Shown here piece by piece: positions 43,125 to 51,127 of a DNA stretch of 64,000 nt. The translations under genes were made by a program, and so were the position numbers. Position 1 is the first letter of the stretch. Each line of letters begins with the position of its first letter. The stretch is from Bradyrhizobium algeriense (GTDB lineage: Bacteria > Pseudomonadota > Alphaproteobacteria > Rhizobiales > Xanthobacteraceae), in NCBI RefSeq assembly GCF_036924595.1, contig NZ_JAZHRV010000001.1, positions 2,046,001 through 2,110,000 on the forward strand, read 5' to 3'. The notes beneath the pieces were generated by a model, which did no database searches, had not been told where the DNA came from, and saw only the letters and a list, made by a program, of their open reading frames with translations.

Positions 43125-44927
43125 ATGATGGCGTCGCTTTCAGGACATTTCGGATCGCGCATGACGCAACGGGTGCGAACATCCGCGCATCATGGAAGCG
43201 GAATCGGCACCTGTTGCGCGCTGATCATGACCTGCACGGTTGCGATCGCGCCTGATGGCATTGCGCAGGCGCAAGTGGTGGAGCGCAATCTGCCGCCGGA
43301 GCCGCCGCGTCGCGCGTCGGCGATCAAGATCGATACCAACGATCTGCTCAAGAGCGATGACGCAACGCCGCTTGGCGTAAATGTTCAAGCCATCGTTCTG
43401 ATTGGAGCAAACGCCGGCGCGACACCGGTCAGCGGTGTGAAGGGTGTCGATGTAAGTCAGGTCAGCGGAATCGACGGCGCCGCGCTTCGCGAGCAACTCA
43501 CGCCATTCGTCGATCGGCCGCTCAGCCGCAAGCTGATTGCCGAAGTGCAGGCGGCGGTGGCCGCGGCTTACCGCGAGGCCGGGCGACCGTTCGTATCGGT
43601 TACGCTGCCGCCGCAGGAAGTATCGTCCGGCGTGCTCCAGTTGCGCGTGATCGTCTTCAAGGTTGCCGGCGTCAAGGTGACGGGAGCCGCGGCCGAGAGC
43701 TATCCGCAAAGCCGCATCCGCCTGGTCTCCGGACAGGAAATCGATGCCCGCAAACTCGAGACCGATCTCGATTGGGCCAACCGCAATCCGTTTCGGCAAG
43801 TCGAAGCGGTGTTCGGCCCTGGCAAGGATCTCGGCCTGACCGACGTCAACATCCAGGTGACGGACCGCAAGCCGTGGCAGGTGTACGCCGGCTATGCCAA
43901 CAGCGGCACGCTCCTGACCGACCGCAATCGCTATTATGTCGGCGCCAGCGGGGCGCCGTCCGCCGATATCTTCGCGTCCTATCAACTCACCGGCAGCAGC
44001 AATTTCTGGATGGACGACGGACTGTTCAGCCGGCCCGACGACGCCAAATATGTCAGTCAGGCGGGGCGGCTGCTCACGCCGCTCGGATTACGCACGAGTC
44101 TTGAAGTCGTGGGCGATCATGTGCTGACCAATGAGCGGCCCAACGATCTGTTCCGGATCAAGACTCAAACCGGCCAGGCATTGGCAATCGTTCGGACCGC
44201 GCTGTCCGGTCTGCTGCCGCCTGCGGCCGGCGATCTCCTCGGTGGCGTCGAACTCAAGCACCAGCTACGCACGACCATCTTCGATGGTACGCCTGTCGCG
44301 GAGGGCAGCGCCGATGTTGCCCAGTTGGTGGTCGGGTGGAACGGGCGCTGGTCGGACAATCTGGGCGCCAACACGCTCGACGTCCGTTTCAAGTCCAATC
44401 CCGGCGGCATCCTGTCCGGCAACAATTCGGGTGCCTGGAGCGCCTTCACCAACGGACGTGTCACCGACGTGCAGACCAATCTCGTCACCCTCGAGTTTGG
44501 CCGCGTCACGCCGCTGCCGAAGGGCCTGTCGCTGAAATCGGAAGTATCCGCGCTGGCATCCTCCAAGCCGCTTCCGGACACCGAACGCATCGGGCTCGGC
44601 GGGATCCACGCCGTGCGCGGTTATGTGACCGAAGACGGTGCGGTCGACCAGGCCCTGATCTTGCGCAACTCGCTCTACGTCGCGATGCCCAGCATGCCCG
44701 CCTGGATGCCGGGCACGCTGGCGCCGTTCCTGTTGGCCGACGTCGGGTGGGGGCGGGACCTGTATTTCCGGCGCGGCTCCACGCTGTCGTCGGTCGGGGG
44801 CGGACTAGACTTTGCGGCCGGGTCGAACTTCAATTCCAAACTGCTGGCGGCGAGGGCAATGACCGACGGGCTGCACACCCCGGTCGGCACCTGGCGCGTG
44901 TCGCTGCAGGCGTCAGCAAGCTATTGA
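43125..44927 (+). CDS. TpsB-type outer-membrane transporter (ShlB/FhaC/HecB family)
   Basis: A 600-residue protein with a signal peptide-like start (GTCCALIMTCTVAIAPDGIAQAQ near 28-50), then POTRA domains from about 85 to 235 (LREQLTPFVDRPLSRKLIAEVQAAVAAAYREAGRPFVSVTLPPQEV is POTRA-type). A 16-stranded beta-barrel follows, with VRGY in GIHAVRGYVTEDG, the conserved L6 loop motif needed for secretion. It ends in an aromatic residue (ASASY) as Omp85-type proteins do. It exports the TpsA-like protein upstream. Start ATG could be 43125 or 43161; family alignment would decide. Confidence 0.9.
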   Translation: MMASLSGHFGSRMTQRVRTSAHHGSGIGTCCALIMTCTVAIAPDGIAQAQVVERNLPPEPPRRASAIKIDTNDLLKSDDATPLGVNVQAIVLIGANAGATPVSGVKGVDVSQVSGIDGAALREQLTPFVDRPLSRKLIAEVQAAVAAAYREAGRPFVSVTLPPQEVSSGVLQLRVIVFKVAGVKVTGAAAESYPQSRIRLVSGQEIDARKLETDLDWANRNPFRQVEAVFGPGKDLGLTDVNIQVTDRKPWQVYAGYANSGTLLTDRNRYYVGASGAPSADIFASYQLTGSSNFWMDDGLFSRPDDAKYVSQAGRLLTPLGLRTSLEVVGDHVLTNERPNDLFRIKTQTGQALAIVRTALSGLLPPAAGDLLGGVELKHQLRTTIFDGTPVAEGSADVAQLVVGWNGRWSDNLGANTLDVRFKSNPGGILSGNNSGAWSAFTNGRVTDVQTNLVTLEFGRVTPLPKGLSLKSEVSALASSKPLPDTERIGLGGIHAVRGYVTEDGAVDQALILRNSLYVAMPSMPAWMPGTLAPFLLADVGWGRDLYFRRGSTLSSVGGGLDFAAGSNFNSKLLAARAMTDGLHTPVGTWRVSLQASASY

Positions 44928-45453
44928 GCGCCCCTGTTTCAGCTCACAGATTTCGGGCTAAAGCGGGATGAGATTCGGTTGGGCCGTGACAACGGACCAT
45001 TTTTCTTTCTCCTGCCCGGACGCAAGCAGCACGAGTGCGGCGAGCCGGCCCCTTCTACTTTGCATGGGGTTGTTTTCGCGATTTTGTGTCCAGGCTCTGC
45101 GTGCCGCCGAAGAGGCGCTGCGCTGGTCTAGCTCAACCAGCCGGTTAGTAGGAGGCGCACGGCGCAACGGCCCAAAAATCGGGCACAAAAAAACAAGGCC
45201 GTCGACGCAGTATACCGTCAACGACCTTGCCAGCCCCGGATATTGAAATCGGCTCACGCCATCCGGTGAATTTCAGGATGCCCGGGATTCTCACGTGGAT
45301 ATGTGAACCAGTTCACAAAGGCGGAAAAAAGTTGCGACAAGGCGTGCCGTAGCGGTGGAAAATATCCCGTCGTCCGCGGCCTGGTGCAGTGGCCCGAATC
45401 GGACCGCCTCCCAAGGTAGCTGCAATGACGGTTGTTGTGAGGCGGCTATAGGG
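44928..45453. other. 526-base intergenic region with leftward terminator
   Basis: No convincing gene; short frames on both strands have no family-like sequence. It begins with GCGGGATGAGATTCGG, a fragment of a repeat common in Rhizobiales, and holds a leftward intrinsic terminator (listed separately). A GGATGCCCGGG and a CACGTGGATATGTGAACC region nearer the coiled-coil gene show minor palindromes only. Confidence 0.5.
45187..45229 (-). terminator. intrinsic terminator for leftward transcription
   Basis: On the minus strand, CAAGGTCGTTGACG pairs with CGTCGACGGCCTTG (two G-T pairs) around a short loop and is followed directly by seven T residues. The nearest leftward gene ends 225 bases upstream at 45454, so either that transcript has a long tail or an unrecognised RNA ends here. 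Confidence 0.7.
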
Positions 45454-45960
45454 TCAGCCGCGCGCCTTGGCGCGGCTGCGGTTCGCGCTCCGGTTTGAGC
45501 GGGGCTTTGCCTTGGCTGACCGCGTGCGTGGCGCCGGAGCCGCGGCGGGTTCGGCGGCTTGCGCGCTGGCAAAAGATTGCCGCAGGCCATCGATTGCTTC
45601 GGTGAGCGTTCCGACCTGCTCGGAAAGCTTCCTGGTGTCGGTCTGCTGCGCGGCGAGCAGGCGGCGCACGGTCAGCAACTGATCCTGCACCACCTGCAAC
45701 TGATCGATCGATTCCTGCTGCGTCGCTTCCAGACCCTTGGTCTTCTCGACCAGTTGTTCGGACGCCTGTGCGGCGCGCGCCTGCAACTGCCGGGTCGCAG
45801 CCACGCGTTCGGTCTCGGGGGCGCTGCCGGTATAGGCACGCCAGAGGGTGATAGAGGTTGCGCCAACCACAACAATGACGAGGGCCGCAGCGGCGATCGC
45901 AATCGGCTGTCCACCGAAACGCGCGATGGGGCTGGCACTCCGGGGCGCGAGTTCGATCAT
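45454..45960 (-). CDS. single-pass membrane protein with coiled coil
   Basis: A 168-residue protein: N-terminal cytoplasmic arm, one transmembrane segment (IAIAAAALVIVVVGATSITLW near 20-40), then a long Gln/Glu/Leu-rich coiled-coil helix (RVAATRQLQARAAQASEQLVEKTKGLEATQQ through TLTEAIDGLRQSF, about 53-130). The tail is basic and Ala/Pro/Arg-rich (PRSNRSANRSRAKARG). The membrane anchor and periplasmic coiled coil suggest an envelope-organising or scaffolding role; I do not recognise a family. It may be co-directional with, but is not tightly linked to, the esterase gene upstream. Confidence 0.7.
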   Translation of the reverse strand: MIELAPRSASPIARFGGQPIAIAAAALVIVVVGATSITLWRAYTGSAPETERVAATRQLQARAAQASEQLVEKTKGLEATQQESIDQLQVVQDQLLTVRRLLAAQQTDTRKLSEQVGTLTEAIDGLRQSFASAQAAEPAAAPAPRTRSAKAKPRSNRSANRSRAKARG

Positions 45961-46105
45961 GCGACTCCAAATCCGGACGTGATTCTAAAGTTCCAAAATA
46001 GCACAGGCTAGACGGCGCTAAAACCCGGGATTTGCCGTGAGGCCGCGGGATTCCGGGCAAAACCCCGCAAGATCAGGGTCTGGGGCGGCAGGAATGGCCC
46101 TTGGG

Positions 46106-46993
46106 CTAACGGAGATGCGCCTGGATGAACTGACCGGCGTACGCCAGCGCGCGCCGACCGTCCTGGAGGCCAGCATTCCAGACCGGCCATGCATGGATCA
46201 TGTGCGGCCAGATTTGCAGCGTCACATCGACATCGGCTGCGCCGGCGGCCTCGGCAAGCCGCGCCGCGTCCGCCAGCAAGGTCTCGGCCGATCCGACCTG
46301 AATCAGGATCGGCGGAAAGGCCTTGAGGTCGGCGAACAGCGGCGAGATCAGAGGATCCCTCCGACCGATGGAGGGCGGTGCGTAAGCATCCGCGAGTTCG
46401 TCGAGATAGGCCTTGTGAATCAGCGGATCGACGGCGTCCTTGGTCGCGAGCGTGCTGCCTGACATCGTGAGGTCGGTCCAGGGCGAGACCAGCCAGGTGC
46501 AGGCGGGCAGCGGCTCCCCCGCCGCGCGCAAACGGCTGATCAGCCCGAGCGTCAGGTTGCCGCCGGCGCTGTCGCCGCCGACGGCGATACTCTTGGCCGC
46601 AATGCCTTGCCGGCGCAGAAAGTGCCACGCGGTGAGCGCGTCCTCATGGGCGGCGGGGTAGGGATGTTCGGGGGCCAGCCGATAGTCGATCGCAAGCGTA
46701 CGTGTGCCTGCCGCGCGCCCGGCTTCCGTGACCAGGCGGCGGTGACTGACAATCGAACCGGAGCAGTATCCGCCACCGTGGAAATACAGCAGCACGCGCG
46801 AAGGCTCGCTGCCCGGAACGATCGACCACTCGCCGGCGACGCCGTCGCAATCGACGGCCTCGCATGTCACATCGGACGCCACCGGCCAGGTCGACCCGAC
46901 CTCATTGATGCGTTGCCGCCGCTCCGACCAGCCGACCGGCCGCGGCTTCGAACCCAGCAATGCACGGATGGCGTCGATTTCGCTGTGCGCCAC
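46106..46993 (-). CDS. alpha/beta hydrolase, hormone-sensitive-lipase-like esterase
   Basis: The 295-residue protein shows the HSL-family oxyanion motif FHGGGYCSG at 71-79, DYRLAPEHPYPAA near 103-115 and the nucleophile elbow GGDSAGGN with Ser142. The His is probably in WPHMIHAWPVW near the C-terminus. These enzymes cleave short-chain acyl esters; the substrate is unknown. It begins with GTG at 46993, preceded by GGGAG. It is divergent from the hsp20 operon, and its 5' side is separated from the ROSE leader by about 130 bases. Confidence 0.9.
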   Translation of the reverse strand: MAHSEIDAIRALLGSKPRPVGWSERRQRINEVGSTWPVASDVTCEAVDCDGVAGEWSIVPGSEPSRVLLYFHGGGYCSGSIVSHRRLVTEAGRAAGTRTLAIDYRLAPEHPYPAAHEDALTAWHFLRRQGIAAKSIAVGGDSAGGNLTLGLISRLRAAGEPLPACTWLVSPWTDLTMSGSTLATKDAVDPLIHKAYLDELADAYAPPSIGRRDPLISPLFADLKAFPPILIQVGSAETLLADAARLAEAAGAADVDVTLQIWPHMIHAWPVWNAGLQDGRRALAYAGQFIQAHLR

Positions 46994-47098
46994 GGTGTGT
47001 TCTCCCAGTGAGGCCGTCCATCATGGCACATCGTTCGTGCAGCGCAAAAATCGTAACGGAGACGAACCGGGAGGAAGCCAAAAAATTTTTATGGGGCC

Positions 47099-47125
47099 CT
47101 TGAAACCAAATGGCGGTTTTCTAAT
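47099..47125 (+). promoter_or_regulatory. candidate RpoH (heat-shock sigma) promoter of hsp20
   Basis: CTTGAAA at 47099-47105 resembles a sigma-32 -35 box. A T-rich TTTTCTAAT at 47117-47125 lies at the distance expected for the -10 region. The -10 box is not a close match to the consensus. Confidence 0.45.
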
Positions 47126-47239
47126 TTTTTTTGCTGCCGCCGTTCGGCGGTCCGGGCGCCTGATGGGCCCGGTCTTGAGACGGGCACCGGTCGTGTCCGG
47201 TGCCGCTCGTATCCAACTTGCTCTATGGAGGATTTGGCT
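47126..47239 (+). promoter_or_regulatory. ROSE-type RNA thermometer in the hsp20 leader
   Basis: The leader can fold into successive hairpins, such as GCCGCC-gttc-GGCGGT and GGCACCGG-tcgtg-TCCGGTGCC. The last pairs CCAACTTGCTC with GGAGGATTTGG, enclosing the Shine-Dalgarno GGAGGA just before ATG 47240. The TTGCT opposite the Shine-Dalgarno is the conserved ROSE core found upstream of Bradyrhizobium small heat-shock genes. On warming, the weak stem would open and let translation start. Confidence 0.75.
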
Positions 47240-47695
47240 ATGCGCACATACGACTTCTCACCCCTCTGGCGTTCGACTATCGGCTTCGACCGCCTTTTCG
47301 ATCTCGTCGAAACCGCGCAACGCGCTGGCGAGGATAACTACCCACCCTACAATATCGAGCGGCTGGGCGAAGACCGCTATCAGATTTCGCTCGCGGTCGC
47401 CGGCTTCTCGGCCGACGAGATTGCCGTTACCGCCGAGCAGAACACGGTGACGATCGAAGGCCGCAAGGCCGAGCAGGGACAGCGCGAATATCTCTATCAG
47501 GGTATTTCCGCGCGCCCCTTCAAGCGCCAGTTCAGCCTTGCCGACCATGTGCAGGTGAAGAGCGCCTCGTTCGAGGACGGCCTGCTGCGCATCGAACTGT
47601 TCCGGGAAGTCCCGGAGGCGATGAAGCCGCGCCGCATCGCGATCAACGGCACGGCGCCAGGCAACGTTCAGCAGATCGAGGCGAAGGCGGCTTAA
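47240..47695 (+). CDS. small heat-shock protein, Hsp20/IbpA class A family
   Basis: A 151-residue alpha-crystallin-domain protein. The N-terminus MRTYDFSPLWRSTIGFDRLFDLVE is typical of the class A rhizobial Hsps related to IbpA. The crystallin domain spans about 36-125, from YPPYNIERLGEDRYQISLAVAGF to the SFEDGLLRIELFREVPE beta-strand. It binds unfolding proteins and forms oligomers in the cytoplasm. The leader is the ROSE thermometer described above, with an RpoH-like promoter upstream. The following gene (47782) is probably on the same transcript. Start 47240 is fixed by the GGAGGA Shine-Dalgarno. Confidence 0.93.
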   Translation: MRTYDFSPLWRSTIGFDRLFDLVETAQRAGEDNYPPYNIERLGEDRYQISLAVAGFSADEIAVTAEQNTVTIEGRKAEQGQREYLYQGISARPFKRQFSLADHVQVKSASFEDGLLRIELFREVPEAMKPRRIAINGTAPGNVQQIEAKAA

Positions 47696-47781
47696 GCCCG
47701 TCGCGGCTCGCGAAGGAACCAAAAGGCTCCCGCCCGAACATTGCGGGCGGAAGCGTTTTCTACCTTTGGGAGGATAAACCG

Positions 47782-48099
47782 ATGATCGACCAAGCAGACA
47801 ATGTGTTTGATCTTAATGCGGTGCTGCATCCGGCGACCGTGTTCGATCACCCGCGCGATGTGGTTGCCGACGCGACACTTTCACTGAGCGAAAAGCGCGC
47901 GATCCTGGCGTCCTGGGCCTCGGACGCGGCGGCGGTGACTTCGAATCCCGCGTTGCGCGAGTTGGCGGGCGCGAGACGCATCGTGACGATCGACGAGGTT
48001 CTCGAAGCGCTTTCGATGCTCGACCACAAACCGTCGGGACCGCCCGGCGGCAAGCCCATGCGGCAAAAATCGACGTCGCGCGTTGGGCTGGCGGCGTAG
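47782..48099 (+). CDS. conserved hypothetical protein downstream of hsp20
   Basis: A 105-residue hydrophilic protein. The segment VLHPATVFDHPRDVVADATLSLSEKRAILASWASDA is well formed and family-like; its HP-rich start and SEKRAILASWASD helix recur in small rhizobial proteins near heat-shock genes. The end is Pro/Gly/Lys-rich. No membrane or catalytic motif. It lies 86 bases after hsp20 with its own GGGAGGATAAACCG ribosome-binding site, after a GC-rich hairpin that may tune read-through. Heat-linked expression is likely from operon position. Function unknown. Confidence 0.75.
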   Translation: MIDQADNVFDLNAVLHPATVFDHPRDVVADATLSLSEKRAILASWASDAAAVTSNPALRELAGARRIVTIDEVLEALSMLDHKPSGPPGGKPMRQKSTSRVGLAA

Positions 48100-48129
48100 G
48101 CTTCGAGCTATCCTTGTCCCAAAAAAGGT

Positions 48130-48159
48130 GCGGCCAGCCTTTGGGGGAAGGCTGGCCGC
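48130..48159 (-). terminator. bidirectional hairpin terminator
   Basis: GCGGCCAGCC and GGCTGGCCGC form a perfect ten-pair stem with a ten-base loop. On the minus strand it is followed by ACCTTTTTTGGG and would end the protease gene; on the plus strand it may help end the hsp20 operon. Confidence 0.8.
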
Positions 48160-48230
48160 GCGCGAACCGGTCTGGGACGGGGAGGGGTGGGGATGTGACC
48201 GGGTCGCGGGTTCGTAAAATCCTTCTGTCG

Positions 48231-48860
48231 TTATCGATCGCGTGACGAGGCGGTAGCGACCGCCGGGCGGCTGTCACCGAGCGAGACCCACACATTGGGA
48301 TCGCTCTGCGACTGACGCTTGACGAAGCGGTAGCCGGTGTCGGTCCAGGCCAGGACGGTTTCGTTCTGGTTGTCGAGAACGAACTCGCCCTTGTCGGTCT
48401 TCACGGTTAGCACCGCGTGGCCTTCGCCCTTCTTGTCGCGCACCACTGTGATCAGCAGCGCTTCGCGCGGCCATCCGGCGTCGATCAGCATCTTGCGCTT
48501 CAGAAGCACATAGTCCTCGCAGTCACCGTAACCGTCCGTCGGCAACGACCATTTCTCGATCACACCCCAATGATCCATGTCGGTGATCGGCTTGACGGTC
48601 TCGTTGACCCACTTGTTGACCCGCAGCAAATCCCGCCACGCCGTCTGCGACATCACGATGTCGCGCGGCTGTGATGCGCCGCCACGGCAATCGCCGGGAT
48701 TCTCGGCGCAGAATTCGACCCAGCCGATCGGCGAACGCGCGGTCTCGCCCAGGCTGGCATAGAGAGCTTCGCCGGCTTTCGCCGAGACGCCCATTGAAGC
48801 GTTTAACCCCAACAGGACGGCGATGACCGCCAGTCCCTTCCCCTGTCCCCTGAACAACAT
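48231..48860 (-). CDS. transglutaminase-like cysteine peptidase (BTLCP family)
   Basis: The 209-residue protein has a signal peptide (about 1-29, MGVSAKA) and a bacterial transglutaminase-like cysteine peptidase core: Cys114 in YGDCEDYVLLK, His148 in GEGHAVLTVK and Asp163 in FVLDNQNETV. Related LapG enzymes cleave surface adhesins in the periplasm under c-di-GMP control, but LapG partners are not visible here, and many rhizobial paralogues of this size have no known target. The ATG at 48860 is chosen because it begins the signal peptide. A strong terminator follows the gene. Confidence 0.88.
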   Translation of the reverse strand: MLFRGQGKGLAVIAVLLGLNASMGVSAKAGEALYASLGETARSPIGWVEFCAENPGDCRGGASQPRDIVMSQTAWRDLLRVNKWVNETVKPITDMDHWGVIEKWSLPTDGYGDCEDYVLLKRKMLIDAGWPREALLITVVRDKKGEGHAVLTVKTDKGEFVLDNQNETVLAWTDTGYRFVKRQSQSDPNVWVSLGDSRPAVATASSRDR

Positions 48861-49189
48861 TGTGGCCCCCGTTTCTTGTTGGGACCATGTTTTGCACAAA
48901 GGATTTGCGCCGCTGCTAAGTCAGGCAAGTACATTTGACGTGAATACAAGTAAAAGCTGCGGCTAATTCGATCTATACTTGAATCGAATTCGAGTAAAAT
49001 TTGAAACAACTGCAATTGATTCAAATTGGATGCATTAAGGGCTGTACGCTGCGATAGCAGCAGATGCGCCCTCAAAAGCGCCCTCCGTTAACCGACTTTG
49101 GCCGGTGCCCGGACAGGAAAAGGCGGCATCCGGTAACGCAGATACCGCCTTTGAGACTGAAAAATCAGGGATTTTTGTCGGCCCGCGCT
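48861..49189. other. AT-rich intergenic region upstream of BTLCP gene
   Basis: About 330 bases, with an AT-rich core (CTTGAATCGAATTCGAGTAA and CAATTGATTCAAATTGG are palindromic). No gene is evident. It should hold the leftward promoter of the BTLCP gene; the palindromes could be operator sites, which is conjecture. A terminator for the PilZ gene lies at its right end. Confidence 0.5.
49119..49152 (-). terminator. terminator-like hairpin after PilZ gene
   Basis: AAAGGCGG and CCGCCTTT form an eight-pair stem with an 18-base loop. On the minus strand it is followed by TCCTG after GCCTTTT, so the T run is partly within the stem. Confidence 0.5.
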
Positions 49190-49807
49190 TTACCGCGCGG
49201 TAACCGCTTCTTCGAGCGCCTCGCCGACTTGCTCGTGGACGAACTCGAGCGCGAAGCCTTCCTCGAGATTTCGCACCACACGGGACTGCACCTTGCCCAG
49301 CATGACCAGCGATTTCAGCGGCGGGCGGTTCTCCGCGGCGATGGCGGCGCCCGACAGCGAGAGGTCGATGATGCGGCAGGTCATCTTGCTGCCGTCCTCG
49401 AGCGTGAGCAGCGCGATCGGGTTGCGCGGAATGATACGGTCGTGGCGGCGGTCTTCCGGCAGATTGAGGATATCGCGGTTGGCAAGCCAGGTGAGCTGGG
49501 CGGCGAGCTTGTCGCGCTTGCGCGCGGTGGCGCCGACCGTCATGGCAAAGCCGTTGTCGATGATGCGGGTGATTTTGCCCTCGACCCGGCCGATATGGTC
49601 GAGATAGGCGATCACGCGGTCGCCGACATTGCCGATGCCGGGCGCCAGCAGGGCCAGTCCGCCCGGCGACATGTTAATAATCTGGCAAGGAAATTCGCGG
49701 CGGTCCGGCAGCATGTAGCGGCCAAGCAGGTGGACTTTGACGCGCTGAAAGCGCCGTCGCTCCTCGGCGGACGGTACGGTGGTTGTTTTCTTTTGCGCAA
49801 ACGACAT
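49190..49807 (-). CDS. PilZ-domain protein, probably two PilZ domains
   Basis: A 205-residue cytoplasmic protein. The first PilZ-like domain has RRRFQRVKV near 17-25 (c-di-GMP-binding RXXXR type) and the NMSPGGLALLAPG strand (D/NxSxxG). A second, less complete copy has RRHDRIIPRNPIALL and IDLSLSGAAIA near 120-155. It should therefore sense c-di-GMP and affect motility, polysaccharide or adhesion, but the downstream target is not shown. The ATG at 49807 is well placed. It is leftward, as is the desaturase upstream, but there are 141 bases between them. Confidence 0.9.
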   Translation of the reverse strand: MSFAQKKTTTVPSAEERRRFQRVKVHLLGRYMLPDRREFPCQIINMSPGGLALLAPGIGNVGDRVIAYLDHIGRVEGKITRIIDNGFAMTVGATARKRDKLAAQLTWLANRDILNLPEDRRHDRIIPRNPIALLTLEDGSKMTCRIIDLSLSGAAIAAENRPPLKSLVMLGKVQSRVVRNLEEGFALEFVHEQVGEALEEAVTAR

Positions 49808-49948
49808 TTCGCTACCCGACAGCCGGTCCTTCGGCGTCAGAAAGACCCTAAGGCCGACAGGGTTAACGATGTGTTAGCGGCGGTTGCATCAAGTGTTGGC
49901 ATTCACGCGGATCGGGGTTGGCTGCGGCGGGTCCGACGTTCTCCGGCC

Positions 49949-50899
49949 TCACGGCGTTGCGCGCGAGGCGCCGCCGACCGCCTCGGCGCTCCCGGGACTT
50001 CCCAGGCGGCGCAACCCCGGCCGCCGTGGCAGGTCGGCCGGCGTCTTGACGTTGGTTGCGAGGCCAACAGCCTCGAAGCTCTTGATCAGCCACCAGCCGA
50101 GATCGATCTGTCCCGGCAACAGCCCCAGCTTTGCGGATTGCGGGAAAGCGTGGTGGTTGTTGTGCCAGCTCTCGCCCATGCTGATCAGCCCCGCAAGTCC
50201 GACATTGTATCCCTGTGCGGCGACGCCATCGATCACCCAGGTCTGGCCGCCCCTTCGGTGGGAGAAATGGCCGATCAGCCAGTGGCCGGTCACGCAGAGG
50301 CTGATCCGAACGAAAATGCCCCAGACCAGCCAGCTCCAGCCGCCGATGATGAAGAACAAGATCGCCCAGGGCAATTGTTGCCACATCCACGTTCGTTCGA
50401 CGAAGGCGTAAAAGCGGTCGTTCGCCAGCCTCGGTTCGAGCCGGAATTCCGGCGGGTGCTTTAACACAAGATTGCAATGCAGTTGCCACCATGCATCGCG
50501 CCAAAAGCCGGCGCGGTGGCAGGAATAATCGTGGCACTGCGGCTGGCGCTGCGCCCAATCTCGAAAATCGTGCAATCGCACCATCCCGTACGGACCGGCC
50601 ATTCCCACCAGCGTGCCGAGATAGACGCAGAGATGTTCGAGCCATAGCGGGCAGTCGAAGCTCGAATGGATCAAGCGCCGATGCATGCCGACAGAGTGTC
50701 CGAAGCAAAGGGTCACGCCGCTGGTGGTGACGAAGAGGAGGAGGGCACTCCAGGTCAGAAACATCGGCCCAAGGACGACGGCGAAGGCGGTCATCGCGCC
50801 GATCCACAGCGATTTCGATGGGCACCAGCGCACCTTCCCGTCGAGCGGGTCGGTTTCGTCATCCGCGAAAATGCGCTCCGAGCCGGGCATCAGCTTCAT
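49949..50899 (-). CDS. fatty acid desaturase, delta-9 acyl-CoA/lipid type, with altered second His box
   Basis: A 316-residue membrane desaturase with four hydrophobic segments. The first His box is HRRLIH at 73-78 and the third HNNHH at 246-250, as in delta-9 (stearoyl-CoA type) enzymes. The usual second box HRXHH is replaced by RLHDFRDWAQRQPQCHDY near 109-125, so His110 and His123 may supply iron ligands instead. The Asn and Gly before the third box are normal. It would insert a cis double bond in acyl chains at the membrane with oxygen and electron donors; activity needs proof because of the changed box. The last 30 residues are Pro/Arg/Gly-rich. Confidence 0.85.
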   Translation of the reverse strand: MKLMPGSERIFADDETDPLDGKVRWCPSKSLWIGAMTAFAVVLGPMFLTWSALLLFVTTSGVTLCFGHSVGMHRRLIHSSFDCPLWLEHLCVYLGTLVGMAGPYGMVRLHDFRDWAQRQPQCHDYSCHRAGFWRDAWWQLHCNLVLKHPPEFRLEPRLANDRFYAFVERTWMWQQLPWAILFFIIGGWSWLVWGIFVRISLCVTGHWLIGHFSHRRGGQTWVIDGVAAQGYNVGLAGLISMGESWHNNHHAFPQSAKLGLLPGQIDLGWWLIKSFEAVGLATNVKTPADLPRRPGLRRLGSPGSAEAVGGASRATP

Positions 50900-51127
50900 G
50901 CGACTCGATTCGCTCCCGTCGAAGTTGCCGTCGCAGGCTGAGCTTACCTGGCCTGTGTGTCAAATCGTGGGGATGGTAATGCGGAAGCCGGTCACTCGCG
51001 GCGGGCCGCGTTCGGCCGAATGAACGGATGTGCGACGTCACAAGGCGATTGTTGCGCGCGGTGGCATTAGGGTTACTCTCGCGTCCGGCCGGGCCCGGCC
51101 GAAAATGCCAGCGGACGGAGGAACCGA

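Noticed and set aside
44958..45257. Short frames on both strands in the TpsB-coiled-coil gap
   Set aside because: They overlap the leftward terminator and a repeat fragment and have no family-like sequence or ribosome-binding site.
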